Positions 10,727 to 21,566 of a stretch of DNA of 64,000 nt are shown one piece after another (the first letter of the stretch is position 1; every line of letters starts with the position of its first letter). The position numbers and the translations under genes are program-made. Source of the stretch: Haematobia irritans (Eukaryota > Arthropoda > Insecta > Diptera > Muscidae); assembly GCF_050003625.1 (NCBI RefSeq), contig NC_134397.1:66500669-66564668 (forward strand), in the 5' to 3' direction. The notes beneath the pieces are model-generated. The model was not told where the DNA came from. It did no database searches and saw nothing but the letters and a program-made list of their open reading frames with translations.

Positions 10727-12550
10727 AAGATTTTGTCAAAATTTTATTTCTATAGAAAATTTTATCAAAATTTTATTTCTATAGAAAATTTTATCAAAAT
10801 TTTATTTCTATAGAAAATTTTGTCAAAATTTTATTTCTATAGAACATTTTATCAAAATTTTATTTCTATAGAAAATTTTGTCAAAATTTTGTTTTTATAG
10901 AACATTTTATCAAAATTTTATTTCTATAGAACATTTCATCAAAATTTTATTTCTATAGAAAATTTTGTCAACATTTTATTTCTATAGAAAATTTTGTTAA
11001 AATTTTATTTCTATAGAAAATTTTATCAAAATTTTATTTCTATAGAAAATTTTGTCAAAATTTCATTTCTATAGAAAATTATGTCAAAATTTTATTTCTA
11101 TAGAAAATTTTGTTCCTATAGAAAATTTTATCAAAATTTTATTTCTGTAGAAAATTTTGTCAAAATTTTATTTCTATAGAAAATTTTGTTAAAATTTTAT
11201 TTCTATAGAAAATTTTATCATAATTTTATTTCTATAGAAAATTTTGTAAAAATTTTATTTCTATAGAAAATTTTATCATAATTTTATTTCTATAGAAAAT
11301 TTTGTAAAAATTTTATTTCTATAGAAAATTTTGTAAAAATTTTATTTCTATAGAAAATTTTGTGAAAATTTTATTTCTATAGAAAATTTTGTGAAAATTT
11401 TATTTCTATAGAAAATTTTGTCAAAATTTTATTTCTATAGAAAATTTTGTCAAAATTTTATTTCTATAGAAAATTTTGTCAACATTTTATTTCTATAGAA
11501 ATTTTTATCAGAATTTTATTTCTAAAGAAAATTTTGTCAAAATTTTATTTCTATAGAAAATTTTGTCAAAATTTTATTTCTGAAGAACATTTTGTCAAAA
11601 TTTTATTTCTATAAAAAATTTTGTCAAAATTTTATTTCTATAGAAAGTTTTGTCAAAATTTTATTTCTATAGAAAATTTTGTCAAAATTTTATTTCTATG
11701 GAAAATTTTGTCAAAATTTTATTTCTATAGAAAATTTTATCAAAATTTTATTTCTATAGAAAATTTTGTAAAAATTTTATTTCTATAGAAGAGTTTGTGA
11801 AAATTTTATTTCTATAGAAAATTTTGTCAAAATTTTATTTCTGTAGAAAATGTTGTCAAAATTTTATTTCTATAGAAAATTTTGTCAAAATTTTATTTCT
11901 ATAGAAAATTTTGTCAAAATTTTATTTCTATAGAAAGTTTTGCCAAAATTTTATTTCTGTAGAAAATTTTGTCAACATTTTATTTCTATAGAAAATTTTG
12001 TCAAACTGAATTATATACGAATTTTTGTTTGTTATTTCTATAGAAAATTTTGTAAAAATTTTATTTCTATAGAAAATTTTGTAAAAATTTTATTTCTATA
12101 GAAAATTTTGTCAAAATTTTATTTCTGAAGAACATTTTGTCAAAATTTTATTTCTATAAAAAATTTTGTCAAAATTTTATTTCTATAGAAAGTTTTGTCA
12201 AAATTTTATTTCTATAGAAAATTTTGTCAAAATTTTATTTCTATGGAAAATTTTGTCAAAATTTTATTTCTATAGAAAATTTTATCAAAATTTTATTTCT
12301 ATAGAAAATTTTGTAAAAATTTTATTTCTATAGAAGAGTTTGTGAAAATTTTATTTCTATAGAAAATTTTGTCAAAATTTTATTTCTGTAGAAAATGTTG
12401 TCAAAATTTTATTTCTATAGAAAATTTTGTCAAAATTTTATTTCTATAGAAAATTTTGTCAAAATTTTATTTCTATAGAAAGTTTTGCCAAAATTTTATT
12501 TCTGTAGAAAATTTTGTCAACATTTTATTTCTATAGAAAATTTTGTCAAA
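10727..12550 (+). repeat. 29-bp monomer tandem array A
   Basis: This is about 60 head-to-tail copies of a 29-bp monomer built from the 12-bp palindrome TTTCTATAGAAA followed by AAAATTTTGTC. Most variation is single-base (GTC to ATC, GTA or GTG). A ~27-bp non-repeat spacer beginning GAATTATATACG at 12008 splits it, and the same spacer recurs at 12553. Blocks around 11577-12033 and 12122-12578 match with a constant offset of 545 bp, so part of the array was duplicated as a unit. Confidence 0.95.
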
Positions 12551-12790
12551 CTGAATTATATACGAATTTTTGTTTGTTTATGGACTAACTTACACTTTAG
12601 AAGACGGTGTTAAGAAGTTTTAAGATACCTTGCCATCGGCAAGTGTTAACGTCCAAGTAATTCGATTGTGGATGACAGTATGTAGTAGAAGTTTCTACGC
12701 AATCCATGGTGGAGGGTACATAACATTCGGCCTGGCTGAACTTATGGCCGTACGTATATACTTGTTTTTCAAAACATAAAAAAAAATTCA

Positions 12791-13913
12791 CCTCTTCTCA
12801 AGTGAACATTTTCAGTGTAAACTGGAGTTATTGGTGATACTTTTTCTGAAATTCTCTAACCACCAGTGTATGGTATATCAAAAATTTTCCCTATCATTTA
12901 TTAAGAATTTCAGCCACCAAAATATATCGTAGACGTTTTTCCAGAACAAGCAGAGTAAAAGCGCGTGTGCTAAATTTTTTTGTAGATTTGTGATTTTATT
13001 GTTGTTGCTGTCACTATTTTTGTTGTTGGTGGTGGTGGTGCTAGTGTTACTACTTTCTTGTTACGTTAGTCTTGACGCAACAACATACCTGGCCATGTAA
13101 CATGAACATTGTTTCGTACTACTATCACCAGCATCATCCTCATTCTCAATATTGAGCAACCAGATCCCAGACACGAGACATTTTAGAGCACATAACAAAC
13201 AAATGTTTTTAACCACAAGCACAAAAACAAACACGCAAACAGAAAGACGGACAGACAGACAGATGGACAGACAATAGTCGTAATGGACAGACATGTGAAC
13301 ATACGAAATATTTCGAGCAAAAACCAAACATCATTTCCCATTGATTTCCTCCAAATAGTAGATGCAAACGAATGTTTTGTGGTGATAAACAAGGTTTTCT
13401 TCCTTCCTTGCAACAACAATGGAGTAAGTGCATCCAATGCAAACAAACAGCCTCGGCACCTCCACCACATTGCGGTTATAGCAACACCATCATCCAACCA
13501 TGGTGATGGTGTGTGGTGGTGCATTGGCATGATTTTTGTTTTGTGGGCAACAATGTAATCGCCCGGCCGCCAACCGGCCGGTTGGTTAGTCGGTCTATTT
13601 GACCGTAAGTTAGTTAGTGGCATAGACGGTGGCGATTATGTTGGCCTCGCAATGAGATCATATATAACACCTTAATGCCAAAAGTAGTACAGTGGAATGT
13701 TGCATGCTCGTTTGGATGATAGTTAGAGGGCGTATACTTCCATCGTATAACAAATTTCAACAGGATCGTATTTCTTCCTCCATGAATTTGAAGCTCTATA
13801 TGTTATTCTGGACCGATATGGACCAATTTATGCAAGGTTGTTAAACGACATATACTAACATCATATTCCAAAATTTTAACAGGTTTGCATGAATAGTAAA
13901 TCGTTTTTTTCCT
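12791..13913. other. Unassigned sequence with simple repeats and a 16-bp palindrome
   Basis: It holds GTT/GGT-rich simple sequence (12990-13050), GACAGACAGA repeats (13240-13275) and a perfect palindrome CCAACCGGCCGGTTGG at 13570-13585. Open frames of up to 146 codons on the minus strand (13183-13623) overlap frames on the plus strand and arise from the simple repeats. I see no convincing gene. Confidence 0.35.
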
Positions 13914-14640
13914 TTTTTATAACCTCCACCATAGGATAGGGGTATACTAAGATATCGAGGTAATGGTCTCAGGTCCATATATATATATATATATATATAT
14001 TGGGTCGTGGTGAAATTCTTTGTCTATCTAACGATTTCCGCTCATCCGTCCGTTGACATGACGCTAACTTCCGAACGAAACAAGCTATTGGCTTGAAATT
14101 TGGCACAGGTGGATGTTAATAATGTAGGTCGGATGGTATTGCAAATGGGCCATATCGGACCACTTTTAGGTATAGCCCCCAAATAAATCGACCACAAGAT
14201 TCTAATGCGTCTGAAATTTGGCACGTTATGTAAATATGTGTCATCTAACAATAGTGCAAAAAATGCTCCATAATTATATATAGCCACCACCATTAAAACC
14301 GATCCCGATAAATGCGGATGCTCGGGAAGCGGAAACTTTCATCCGATCCGGCTGAAATTCGGTATGTGAAGTTATATATACCCTTAAACTGCCCCCACCC
14401 ACCAATCTGCTTCATGGAGGAGTAAATTTCACCCGATCCGTTTGAAATTTACTATATGCTGTTAGTATATACGCCCTAACAACCATGCAAAAATTGGTTC
14501 ATATCGGTTCATAATTATATATAGTAGCACCCATATAAACCGATCCCCGGATTTGGCCTCCGGAGCCTTGTAAAGGATCAAATAGTGACATCACAAAGCA
14601 AATTGAAATTTAGTACGTGATGAGTTTTGCAACCGTGATC
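13914..14640 (+). repeat. Composite element head and degenerate units (partial copy)
   Basis: ATAACCTCCACCATAGGAT opens a head like those at 21567 and 33517. It is followed by a (TA)n run at 13977-14000, the core GGGTCGTGGTGAAATTC and a short GTCCGTC run. Several decayed ~150-bp units with CCATATCGGACC and GATCCGGCTGAAATT then run to about 14640. No 29-bp array follows, so this copy is truncated or never acquired one. Confidence 0.65.
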
Positions 14641-14672
14641 GATAAATTACAACAAACGAAGAAAAGTTGGTG

Positions 14673-15323
14673 CACTGAAAAAAATATTGACCTAATATGG
14701 AAGATTATGCAACTTAACTTTTAGGTCTCGAAATTTACGCAATGTTAAGGGCAAAACTCTTTAAAATAATGACATTTTAATTAAAAGAAAGTTTATAATC
14801 CTTGCTTCAAAAAATTTTTTTTTCATTAAATTTAGGACACAAATCTTGAAATTTTGCGTCTCTCTTTAAAGTAAGGCAAATGTTCCTTAAAATAAAGAAA
14901 AACATTTTTAATTTAAAGAAATCGTCTTTAACTCAACTGACATATTGAATTTTTAAATTTAAGATAAAAATGCTTCAAATATAGGCTAAAACTTATTTTA
15001 AGGATTAGCATCTTTGGTTTAAAGTTTTTTTTAGCATTAAGAAAACAGTTTTTACTTTGAAGTACTTGGCATAATTTGGATTTTGAAACTGGAATTTGTT
15101 TGAACATGAATACCATTATTAATATATCGCAAACAGAGAATAAAAATTCGATGAATGAGATCTGTATCCAATTTTAATTTTTATCGATCCTAGATTTAAA
15201 GCCAGGGAGGTCCCTAAAAAATGTCTTTATTTTAAAAAAGCCGCATCTTTGGCTCGGAATCAATACCAAAATCCTTAAAGGGAGGTCAAAATCTTTGGAT
15301 CCAAGTAAACTTTTTTTTGAGTG
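14673..15323. mobile_element. CACTG-ended MITE, copy 1 (diverged)
   Basis: It starts CACTGAAAAAAATATTG and ends with TTTTTTTTGAGTG, the degenerate complement. Interior phrases (CTTTGGCTCGGAAT, AATACCAAAATCCTTAAAG) match the better-preserved copy at 57489-58097. It has no coding capacity. The left flank has TG where the preserved copy has a TA duplication. Confidence 0.6.
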
Positions 15324-15516
15324 TGTGGCAAAAATGGTAAAACGTTTTATGTTTTGTGTGCACTAATTGAACAATCCAATGGCGGGAAAACCAGAATGGA
15401 CTATAAGGTCAGCCGCCACCAGCGTAGATAGGATGAGACACGTAAGCACAAATATTCCATGCTTAAAATACGAACCTAAAAATTTTTAACATGACCTAAA
15501 GTCGGTCATCTTATTA
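15324..15516. other. Short unassigned spacer
   Basis: About 190 bases between the CACTG element and a TTAA MITE. Nothing recognised. Confidence 0.3.
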
Positions 15517-16007
15517 TTAACCCTTTCACCACCGAAATAAACCTAATGGTAACTCTAATTTTTCTTCTGCTCTTAGTACTTTTACTAAGAGCGTGTAGAA
15601 CAAAAATTGCCATTTTGAAAACCTACTTCAATTACTTCAAGAGCTATATGAGCTTGTTCTGAAACTTGATTCTTGAATTGTGACCAAATGGCAATACCCA
15701 AAATGGCCTATAATATCCTTCAAAGTGTGAGAAAAAATACAAAAAAGAACCCCAATAACTATACCTGTCATTTACTAGAAACAGTAGAAAAATTGTCTCA
15801 AATTTTCGATTTTTTCGTTTATTGCTAAAGAAGTTTATAAAAATATATTTTAGACTTCACCAATATGGAAAATATTTATAGCGTATTTATGTAAAAGCCT
15901 CTAATTTAAAATAACATCGAGAAATAAATCGAAACTAAGTGGAAAAATAGAATTTGGTGTCTTTTTCGAATGTACTTCTAAGTGGACATCGGTAGTGAAA
16001 GGGTTAA
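15517..16007. mobile_element. piggyBac-like MITE, second family
   Basis: TTAA stands at both borders (15517-15520 and 16004-16007). The inverted ends are CCCTTTCACCACCGA and TCGGTAGTGAAAGGG, 14 of 15 bases complementary. The 483-bp interior is AT-rich and non-coding. The TTAA target and CCC start fit piggyBac, but the ends differ from the CCCTCTAATGCCC family, so this is a separate family. Confidence 0.75.
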
Positions 16008-16289
16008 AGGCGTTTTGTCCTTAGAATTAAAGAATCCGACTCTAAAAAAGAAGAGTTTTCTTTCCTGAGGAACGAAATTTTAGAGTAGAAAAGTTTTCTT
16101 GCAAAGCGAATAAAAAACATTGGAGATGATCGTTGCAAAACTTCTCATAAATTCGTATTTATTTGCTGTCAAGGAAAATATTTTATAACAAAGGGGAATT
16201 TTGGTTATCAAAAATTTCGTTCCGGAGGAAAATATACATTCCCTGGGTATGTCGACTAGAGGTATGCACGTGACACAAATTGTATGAAA
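16008..16289. other. Unassigned, ending in a relic of a hAT-like terminus
   Basis: Mostly unrecognised. At 16258-16283 the sequence CTAGAGGTATGCACGTGACA matches the left end of the hAT-like element at 56986, with no opposite end nearby, so it is a fragment. A 29-bp array starts directly after it. Confidence 0.4.
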
Positions 16290-16705
16290 ATTTGTCAAAA
16301 TTTTATTTCTATAGAAGTTTTGTCAAAATTTTATTTCTATAGAAGATGTCAAAATTTAATTTCTATAAAAAAAAATTTGGCAAAATTTCGTTTCTATAGA
16401 AAATTATTCTATATCCATTTTTGCTAAATTTTACTGCTAAGGAAAATCTTATCAAAATTTTATTTTTGTTGAAAATTTTGTCAAAATTTTATTGTTATAG
16501 AAAATTTTGTCAAAATTGCATTTCTTTAGAAAATTTTGTCAAAACTTTATTTGTATAGAAAATTTTGTCAAAATTTTATTTCTATAGAAAATTTTGTGAA
16601 AATTTTATTTGTATAGAAAATTTTGTCAAAACTTTATTTGTATAGAAAATTTTGTCAAATTTTTATTTCTATGGAAAATTTTGTGAAAATGTTATTTGTA
16701 TAGAA
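16290..16705 (+). repeat. 29-bp monomer array B
   Basis: About 14 diverged copies of the TTTCTATAGAAA...TTTTGTC monomer in plus orientation, more degenerate than array A. Confidence 0.9.
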
Positions 16706-18838
16706 AACTAGCGTAACCCGGCCCGCTTCGCTGCGCCTTCCGAAGCGTATTTGGAGGAACATTTTGCGTTAACTTAGTCAACTATATCCTTCGTGCTGAA
16801 AACAAATTCGAAAAGATTTCAATTCTTTTAAACAAAACGGACTACTTGATTTTTCGTTTATAGGTACAAATACGGCGGGAGAGGGTGTGCCCTTTCCTCC
16901 AAATTTTTTTAATAATGTTCTGTATTCAAGTAGTTGGACAATCTTGTATATTTCTTGTGAATTTTAAGTGTGGTTTGTCAAGGAAAGGTATCCTTCTCCT
17001 CAACATATCTGAAAATTAAGCACTCTATTATAACATACAAAGAATTACTGTGTCCCATCCAATAAATCGGAAAAAGCAAAAGTAGTAAAAAATTTTACCA
17101 CATTAACATTTGCTAAAATGTTGGAAAATGATGCACCCTATACGTTGCCAATTTCATGTAAATTTAAGTTCTTTACTAAAAAGAAGTCTGGCAGAAGCCT
17201 GTGCAAAAATCATAAAATTATGTACCGAGTTCCCATTTACGGACAACCCTCTACTTTCAACTTAAGAAAAAAAAAAACAACGGACAAAAGGGAACCCACT
17301 CTTTACTAAAAAGAAGTCTGGCAGAAGCCTGTGCAAAAATCAAAAATTATGTACCGAGTTCCCATTTTCGGACAACCCTCTACTTTCAATTTAAGAAAAA
17401 AAAAAACGGACAAAAGGGAACCCTCCCCCCACCTTCGCTCCACTCCGACCTGATATCGGACTATCACGTACCCTATATTAATTTCGCAACTACTCAATGG
17501 TTCCTATAAATTCTATCGAAGTAAATCGACAAAGTTTATTTCAATTTTCCCCTTCCCTAACCAGATATCGAAAAATCATATACTAATTTAAAAATCATGT
17601 ATAAATTTAATCACCTCCTCCCACGTTCCCTGTAAATTTCAAGTAAATCGGCGATGTTTAAATTTTGCTCTATTGTTTTAAAGGGACGTCACTTTCCCCG
17701 ATACAATATCGACAAACACCGTAGTGAATAGCACCCCTAACCTTCCCTGAAAATTCTTGAAACTTTCCTTCAAGTGTGGGGCAAGGAAGGTTCCCCTTCG
17801 TTCATAACCTTCCCCCACTGCCTTTGTAAATTTCAAGAAAACTTAAGAATTTTTGTTTTTGTTTTGTTTTTTTTTTTTTGCAGTTTTAGAGGACCTCCTC
17901 GCGATCAAATATCGAGAAATGATGTAGTGTATCTTTTGTAAACGTCTCAGAAAATGTCAAGCAAAATATAAGCCTAAAGGGACGGCCTCTCTTCCGTCCA
18001 AATATCACAAAATCAGGTATCAACTATTGATATCGTAACCTCTCCCCAGTCCTGTGTAAAATTCAAGTCACTCGGTAAAGTTTAATTGTTTCTCTGTATG
18101 TACTTAAGAAAAGCGGATGTCTCCATATGCCCTTTTATTTTTATTAAAAAATCAGGAACCTGATATAAATTTCATAAACTCACCCATTTTTTCCGTAAAA
18201 TTACAGTCGGGGGAGTTTAGTTTTGTTTTCACTGTACTTTAAAAAAAGTCGGGCAAAGGGGTGGTCCCCCTCCCCGCCCAAATATCGAAAAATAATGTAG
18301 CGGAGTTTTGTCTAGATGGCAACCCCAACATTCAATGAAAATTTCAAGCAAATCGCATAATTTTGTTCCAAGTTTCAAAAAGTAGGGCAAGGGGGAGGTC
18401 CCCGTCCACATATGAAATCATCAGGTACCCCATATTAATTCCATAACCTCACCGCATGTTCTCTGTAAATCTCAAATAATTTAGAGAATTTTAGTTTTTT
18501 CACTGTACATTAAAAAAAGTCGAACAAACGGGAGATCCCCCTCCGCCAGCAAATATCGAAATATAAAGTATCGGATCTTTATCTAGATGCCAACCCCAAC
18601 CTTCAATGAAAATTTCAAGCAAATCGGTCAACTTTGGTTCAATTTTCAAAAAGTCCGACAAAGGGGAGGTCCCCCTCCGCGACCAGGTGTCCAAAAATGA
18701 GGTACCCTATTTTCACCACATGAACGCCCCCTACGATATTTGAAAGTTTCAAGTAAATCGGTTCAGCCGTTTCGGAGCCAATTCGGAACATACAAACAAA
18801 CAAATAAACAAACATAGATTGAATTTTATATATATAGA
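16706..18838 (+). repeat. 2.1-kb multi-unit dispersed repeat, unclassified
   Basis: It opens with the GC-rich string TAACCCGGCCCGCTTCGCTG and ends with AAATCGGTTCAGCCGTTTCG, (ACAAACAA)n and TATATATAGAT, an ending seen in several arthropod dispersed elements. The inside is a series of related ~270-bp units (GTCGGGCAAAGGGG...TCCCCCTCC at 18241 and 18510). There is also a ~128-bp direct duplication (about 17170-17300 against 17300-17425). Short frames encode nothing recognisable. I cannot place it in a class. Confidence 0.5.
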
Positions 18839-18856
18839 TTTGTGAAGTAACTCTTA

Positions 18857-19995
18857 GTTGGAAAGCTATCGCTGTGGTCGGAAAAAAGTTACAGTCACAG
18901 TTCGGTCCTCAAAATAATGCCAGATGTGCCTAACGTAGTGGACCACTTTTCGACAAAAAGTTTGAGACTCTAATTCCCAACAGTGAGGCGCGGACCCCGG
19001 GAATAAAAGATATATAGATTTCTACACTGATGGCTCCAAATTGGATGGCCAAGTGGGTTTCGGAGTATATTCTAAAGATCTGGAAATTCGAATAGCGAAA
19101 AGATTACCTATCACTGTAGTGTTTTTCAGGCTGAAATATTGGCAATAAGAGAGGTGGTGAATTGGCTGAGAAGTAATGTTCCAACAAATATTGGCATTAA
19201 TATATACTCAGACAGTCAACCTGCAATAAAATCCTTGGACTCTGTGTTCCTTAACTCGAAAACTGCCGCATAGACTGCCGCAAATCTCTCAACGAGATGG
19301 CTGAGCAGTACAATATTCACCTATGGGTGCCTGGCCATAGGAACATACCGGAGAACTGCGAAGCAGATGTGTTAGCAAGGCTAGGAACTACCTTACATAT
19401 TCCAGGGGAACTAGAATCTGTTGGTATGCCTCTGGCCACCTGCAAGCTCTTACTGCGTGAGAAGGCTGTCATGATGGCAAATGTTCGATGGGAGAATTGC
19501 AAGGGTTGTAACGACACCAAGCAAATATGGCCCCATTTAAACTTAAACCGCACACTAGATATGCTAGTGTTCTCGAGACGCGAGATATCTGCTATAACGG
19601 GTCGCTGCCTGATAGGCGATTTTGCAAAAACTATTGGTGCGGAGTATAATGACTATTGTATGAGCTGTCATGATGCGGAGGAAATGGAATCAATAAAACA
19701 CCTCTTGTGTGAGTGTCCTGTATTTTGTGTAAGGCGTAAGCAAATTTTAGGGGCATATAGCTTCAGATTACTGGCGGACCTGGAAAACGTTAACTTAAGC
19801 AGTTTGCTAATGTTTTTTGAACAATCTGGTTGGTTCAACAGAAGAAAATGATCGAGAAAGTTCAGCGGTTAAAACTAGAAGTGCCCATATGCAATAGGTA
19901 CTTTTAGTTAATGTGGTATCACAATGGATGGATAGTCTAAGCGAGCCTGAATCTAAATCGGGCTGCCACTTTAATCTAACCTAACCTAACCTAGT
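18857..19995 (+). pseudogene. LOA-clade LINE, 5'-truncated copy (RT tail, RNase H, 3' UTR)
   Basis: This is the 3' end of a non-LTR retrotransposon homologous to the longer copy at 45882-49322, in the opposite orientation. It starts inside the region after the RT domain (AGCTATCGCTGTGGTCGG), passes through RNase H and ends in (CCTAA)n at about 19980-19995. The flanks share TAGTTGGA (about 18855 and 19991), a plausible target duplication. The frame across the RT/RNase H joint is open here (AATAAAAGATATATAGAT), whereas the other copy has lost one A. Later damage includes a stop near 19272 and an in-frame deletion of 18 bases near 19585. An open stretch from 19297 to 19851 covers the second half of RNase H and the C-terminal cysteine-rich tail. 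Confidence 0.85.
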
Positions 19996-20100
19996 TGGAG
20001 AGGAATATTTGACAAAATCTACCAAAACATCAAAAATTCTAGCAATCTACCAAACAGTAAAAAATCTACAATTTTTGGTAGATTTGTACCAACTGTGGCA
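19996..20100 (+). repeat. TGGTAGA-type short dispersed repeat
   Basis: Built from interrupted ATCTACCAAA and TTTGGTAGAT motifs. Related blocks flank 29-bp arrays at 30575-30650, 32140-32215 and 39975-40080. The LOA fragment to the left inserted at TAGTTGGAGAGG within this repeat. Confidence 0.5.
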
Positions 20101-20107
20101 ACCGTGA

Positions 20108-20202
20108 TTACAATCCCCCGCTTGGTGTTTGGCCTAAACTGGGATTGAACCCACGATCCTTTGTGTGTAAGGCGGGCATGCTAATCATTGCACCACGGTG
20201 AT
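20108..20202 (-). repeat. tRNA-derived SINE head
   Basis: On the minus strand there is a pol III A-box-like TGGTGCAATGATTAGC, then CATGCCCGCCTTACACAC, and a perfect B-box GGTTCAATCCC. This is the same tRNA-like head as the SINEs at 22838 and 34240. The body and tail are missing. The lack of a full cloverleaf and the dispersed copies argue against a functional tRNA gene. Confidence 0.65.
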
Positions 20203-21566
20203 TTCCAGGCAATCACTTTATAACAAAAGGGAATTTCGTTTGTCTAAAATTTGGTTCCGGAGGAAAGTATTTTTTCTTTGGATGTGTCAACATAACTTCA
20301 ATATATCAGACCGACCCACAATTCGATTTGATTTTTTGGCTCGTTTACTCTCTATGAGCCACTGTATAGATGTATCCAACAAACATTGTATTTTGTCTAT
20401 GAAGTCCTTACTCTTTGTTGATATACTTGCATGAGTAAATCTCCTCGTGTTGTTGTTGTTATTGCACCTATAGGTGCATATACTTGAATCTCCTATTGCA
20501 TGCGTATGTTGGTTTTGTTTTTGTACTTTATGGATTTGTGTGGTGAAGTTGTTTCTGTGCTCTGTGCTCTATGTTATCTGTTGGTGTTATTGAATGTTTA
20601 ATGGGCAAGCGATTGTGTGTGTGTGAGTGTGTGTGAGTGCTCGTGTATGTTTTGTTTATTTATTTAATTGGGTGGATTTTCTCTCCATCTTTGCTCTACT
20701 CCCCACCACATTAAATTTTTTTTGTATGTGAAACCTCTTCTGAATTATATATATTTTTTTGTATTTCTATTTTACTATGCAATAGTGGCGTTATTGATGC
20801 CGGCTGGTAGTAGGCAGGCAATGTGTCTCGTGCCTCCAATCGTTATGGGAACAAAGTAGGATATTACCATCATCATCATCATCTTCGTCGTCGTCGTCGT
20901 CCTCATGCATTGCACAGTAGTTGTGGGATTTTCCGCTTTTTGTCTTGTTTAGGTTTCCGAATCATCGATTGATATGTGCCATAAATTTCCATTCATTGAA
21001 AAGTTCAATGACAAACAAATTGGTGGTGAAGACAACAGACACCATGCCATAATGGTACAACCCACCACAACATGGCATTAAAATACGAGCCCATTTATGC
21101 CGAACATACCCAAATAGATGTACCAGAATGTTGATGTTAGGATGAATGTTTGGGGTTTTTATAGGCATGCCCCCATGTTTACGATGTCATCTATTGCGGC
21201 CAATTGTTTCAAATTCATTTACGAATTTCAGGTTTTGGTTCATTTTTTTCAATTTGAGGAAGGTCATGTTGTATGTATGTAATTGTGAGAGGGGGAGAAA
21301 GTCCCCTTTTTACATTATACATGGATTTTCTTTTCAGTCGGAAATAACATATTTGTGATTCACCTATATGCCGATGTTAAGAGTTTAGTTAGTGTGCTCG
21401 ATTCCACCAAATTTAGCGTCTGTTAGGTAAGGTCAGGCAGAGTGGCAGCAATGCGGATATCTCAAAGTAAAAATATTTTCTTAATTCAAAAAAAAAAAAA
21501 AAAATTAAACCAAGGATGCTAAATCCTGAAAATAAATCTTAGTCTTTATTTGGAGTTATTTTCTTT
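20203..21566. other. Unassigned sequence with microsatellites
   Basis: It contains a perfect palindrome TGCACCTATAGGTGCA (20463-20478), GTGTGAGTGTGTG repeats (~20620), CATCAT/CGTCGT triplets (20865-20905) and a short LOA/SINE-tail-like GGTCAGG...GTGGCAGCA at about 21425-21455. An A-run lies at 21485-21505. No gene recognised. Confidence 0.35.

Larger units (their letters stand above)
9146..12790 (+). mobile_element. Composite tandem-repeat element, copy 1 (head, 153-bp units, 29-bp array, tail)
   Basis: The order is: a degenerate head (GGATACCCTCCG..., TATATGTATTCTGGGTCGTAGTGAAATTC-type core, then GTCCGTCCGTCTG) at about 9156-9265; remains of ~153-bp units carrying a CATATCGGAC box and GATCCGGTTGAAATTTGG; the 29-bp array at 10727-12550; and a tail at 12551-12790 with GGACTAAC, CCTTGCCATCGGCAAG, CAATCCATGGTGGAGGGTA and TTCGGCCTGGC...CTTGTTTTT. 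The same order recurs at 21.57-25.03 and 33.5-35.2 kb. A fold-back element (9555-10639) is nested in the unit region. No protein is encoded. TA-run, core and GTCY repeats recall dipteran mini-me elements; hairpin ends and central repeats recall DINE/Helentron types. Class is therefore unsettled. Confidence 0.7.

Noticed and set aside
10727..12550. CRISPR-like array
   Set aside because: The 29-bp units are contiguous with no unique spacers, and the surrounding sequence is animal transposon DNA.
13183..13623. 146-codon cysteine-rich minus-strand protein
   Set aside because: Generated by CTGTCTGTC-type simple repeats, with competing frames on both strands.
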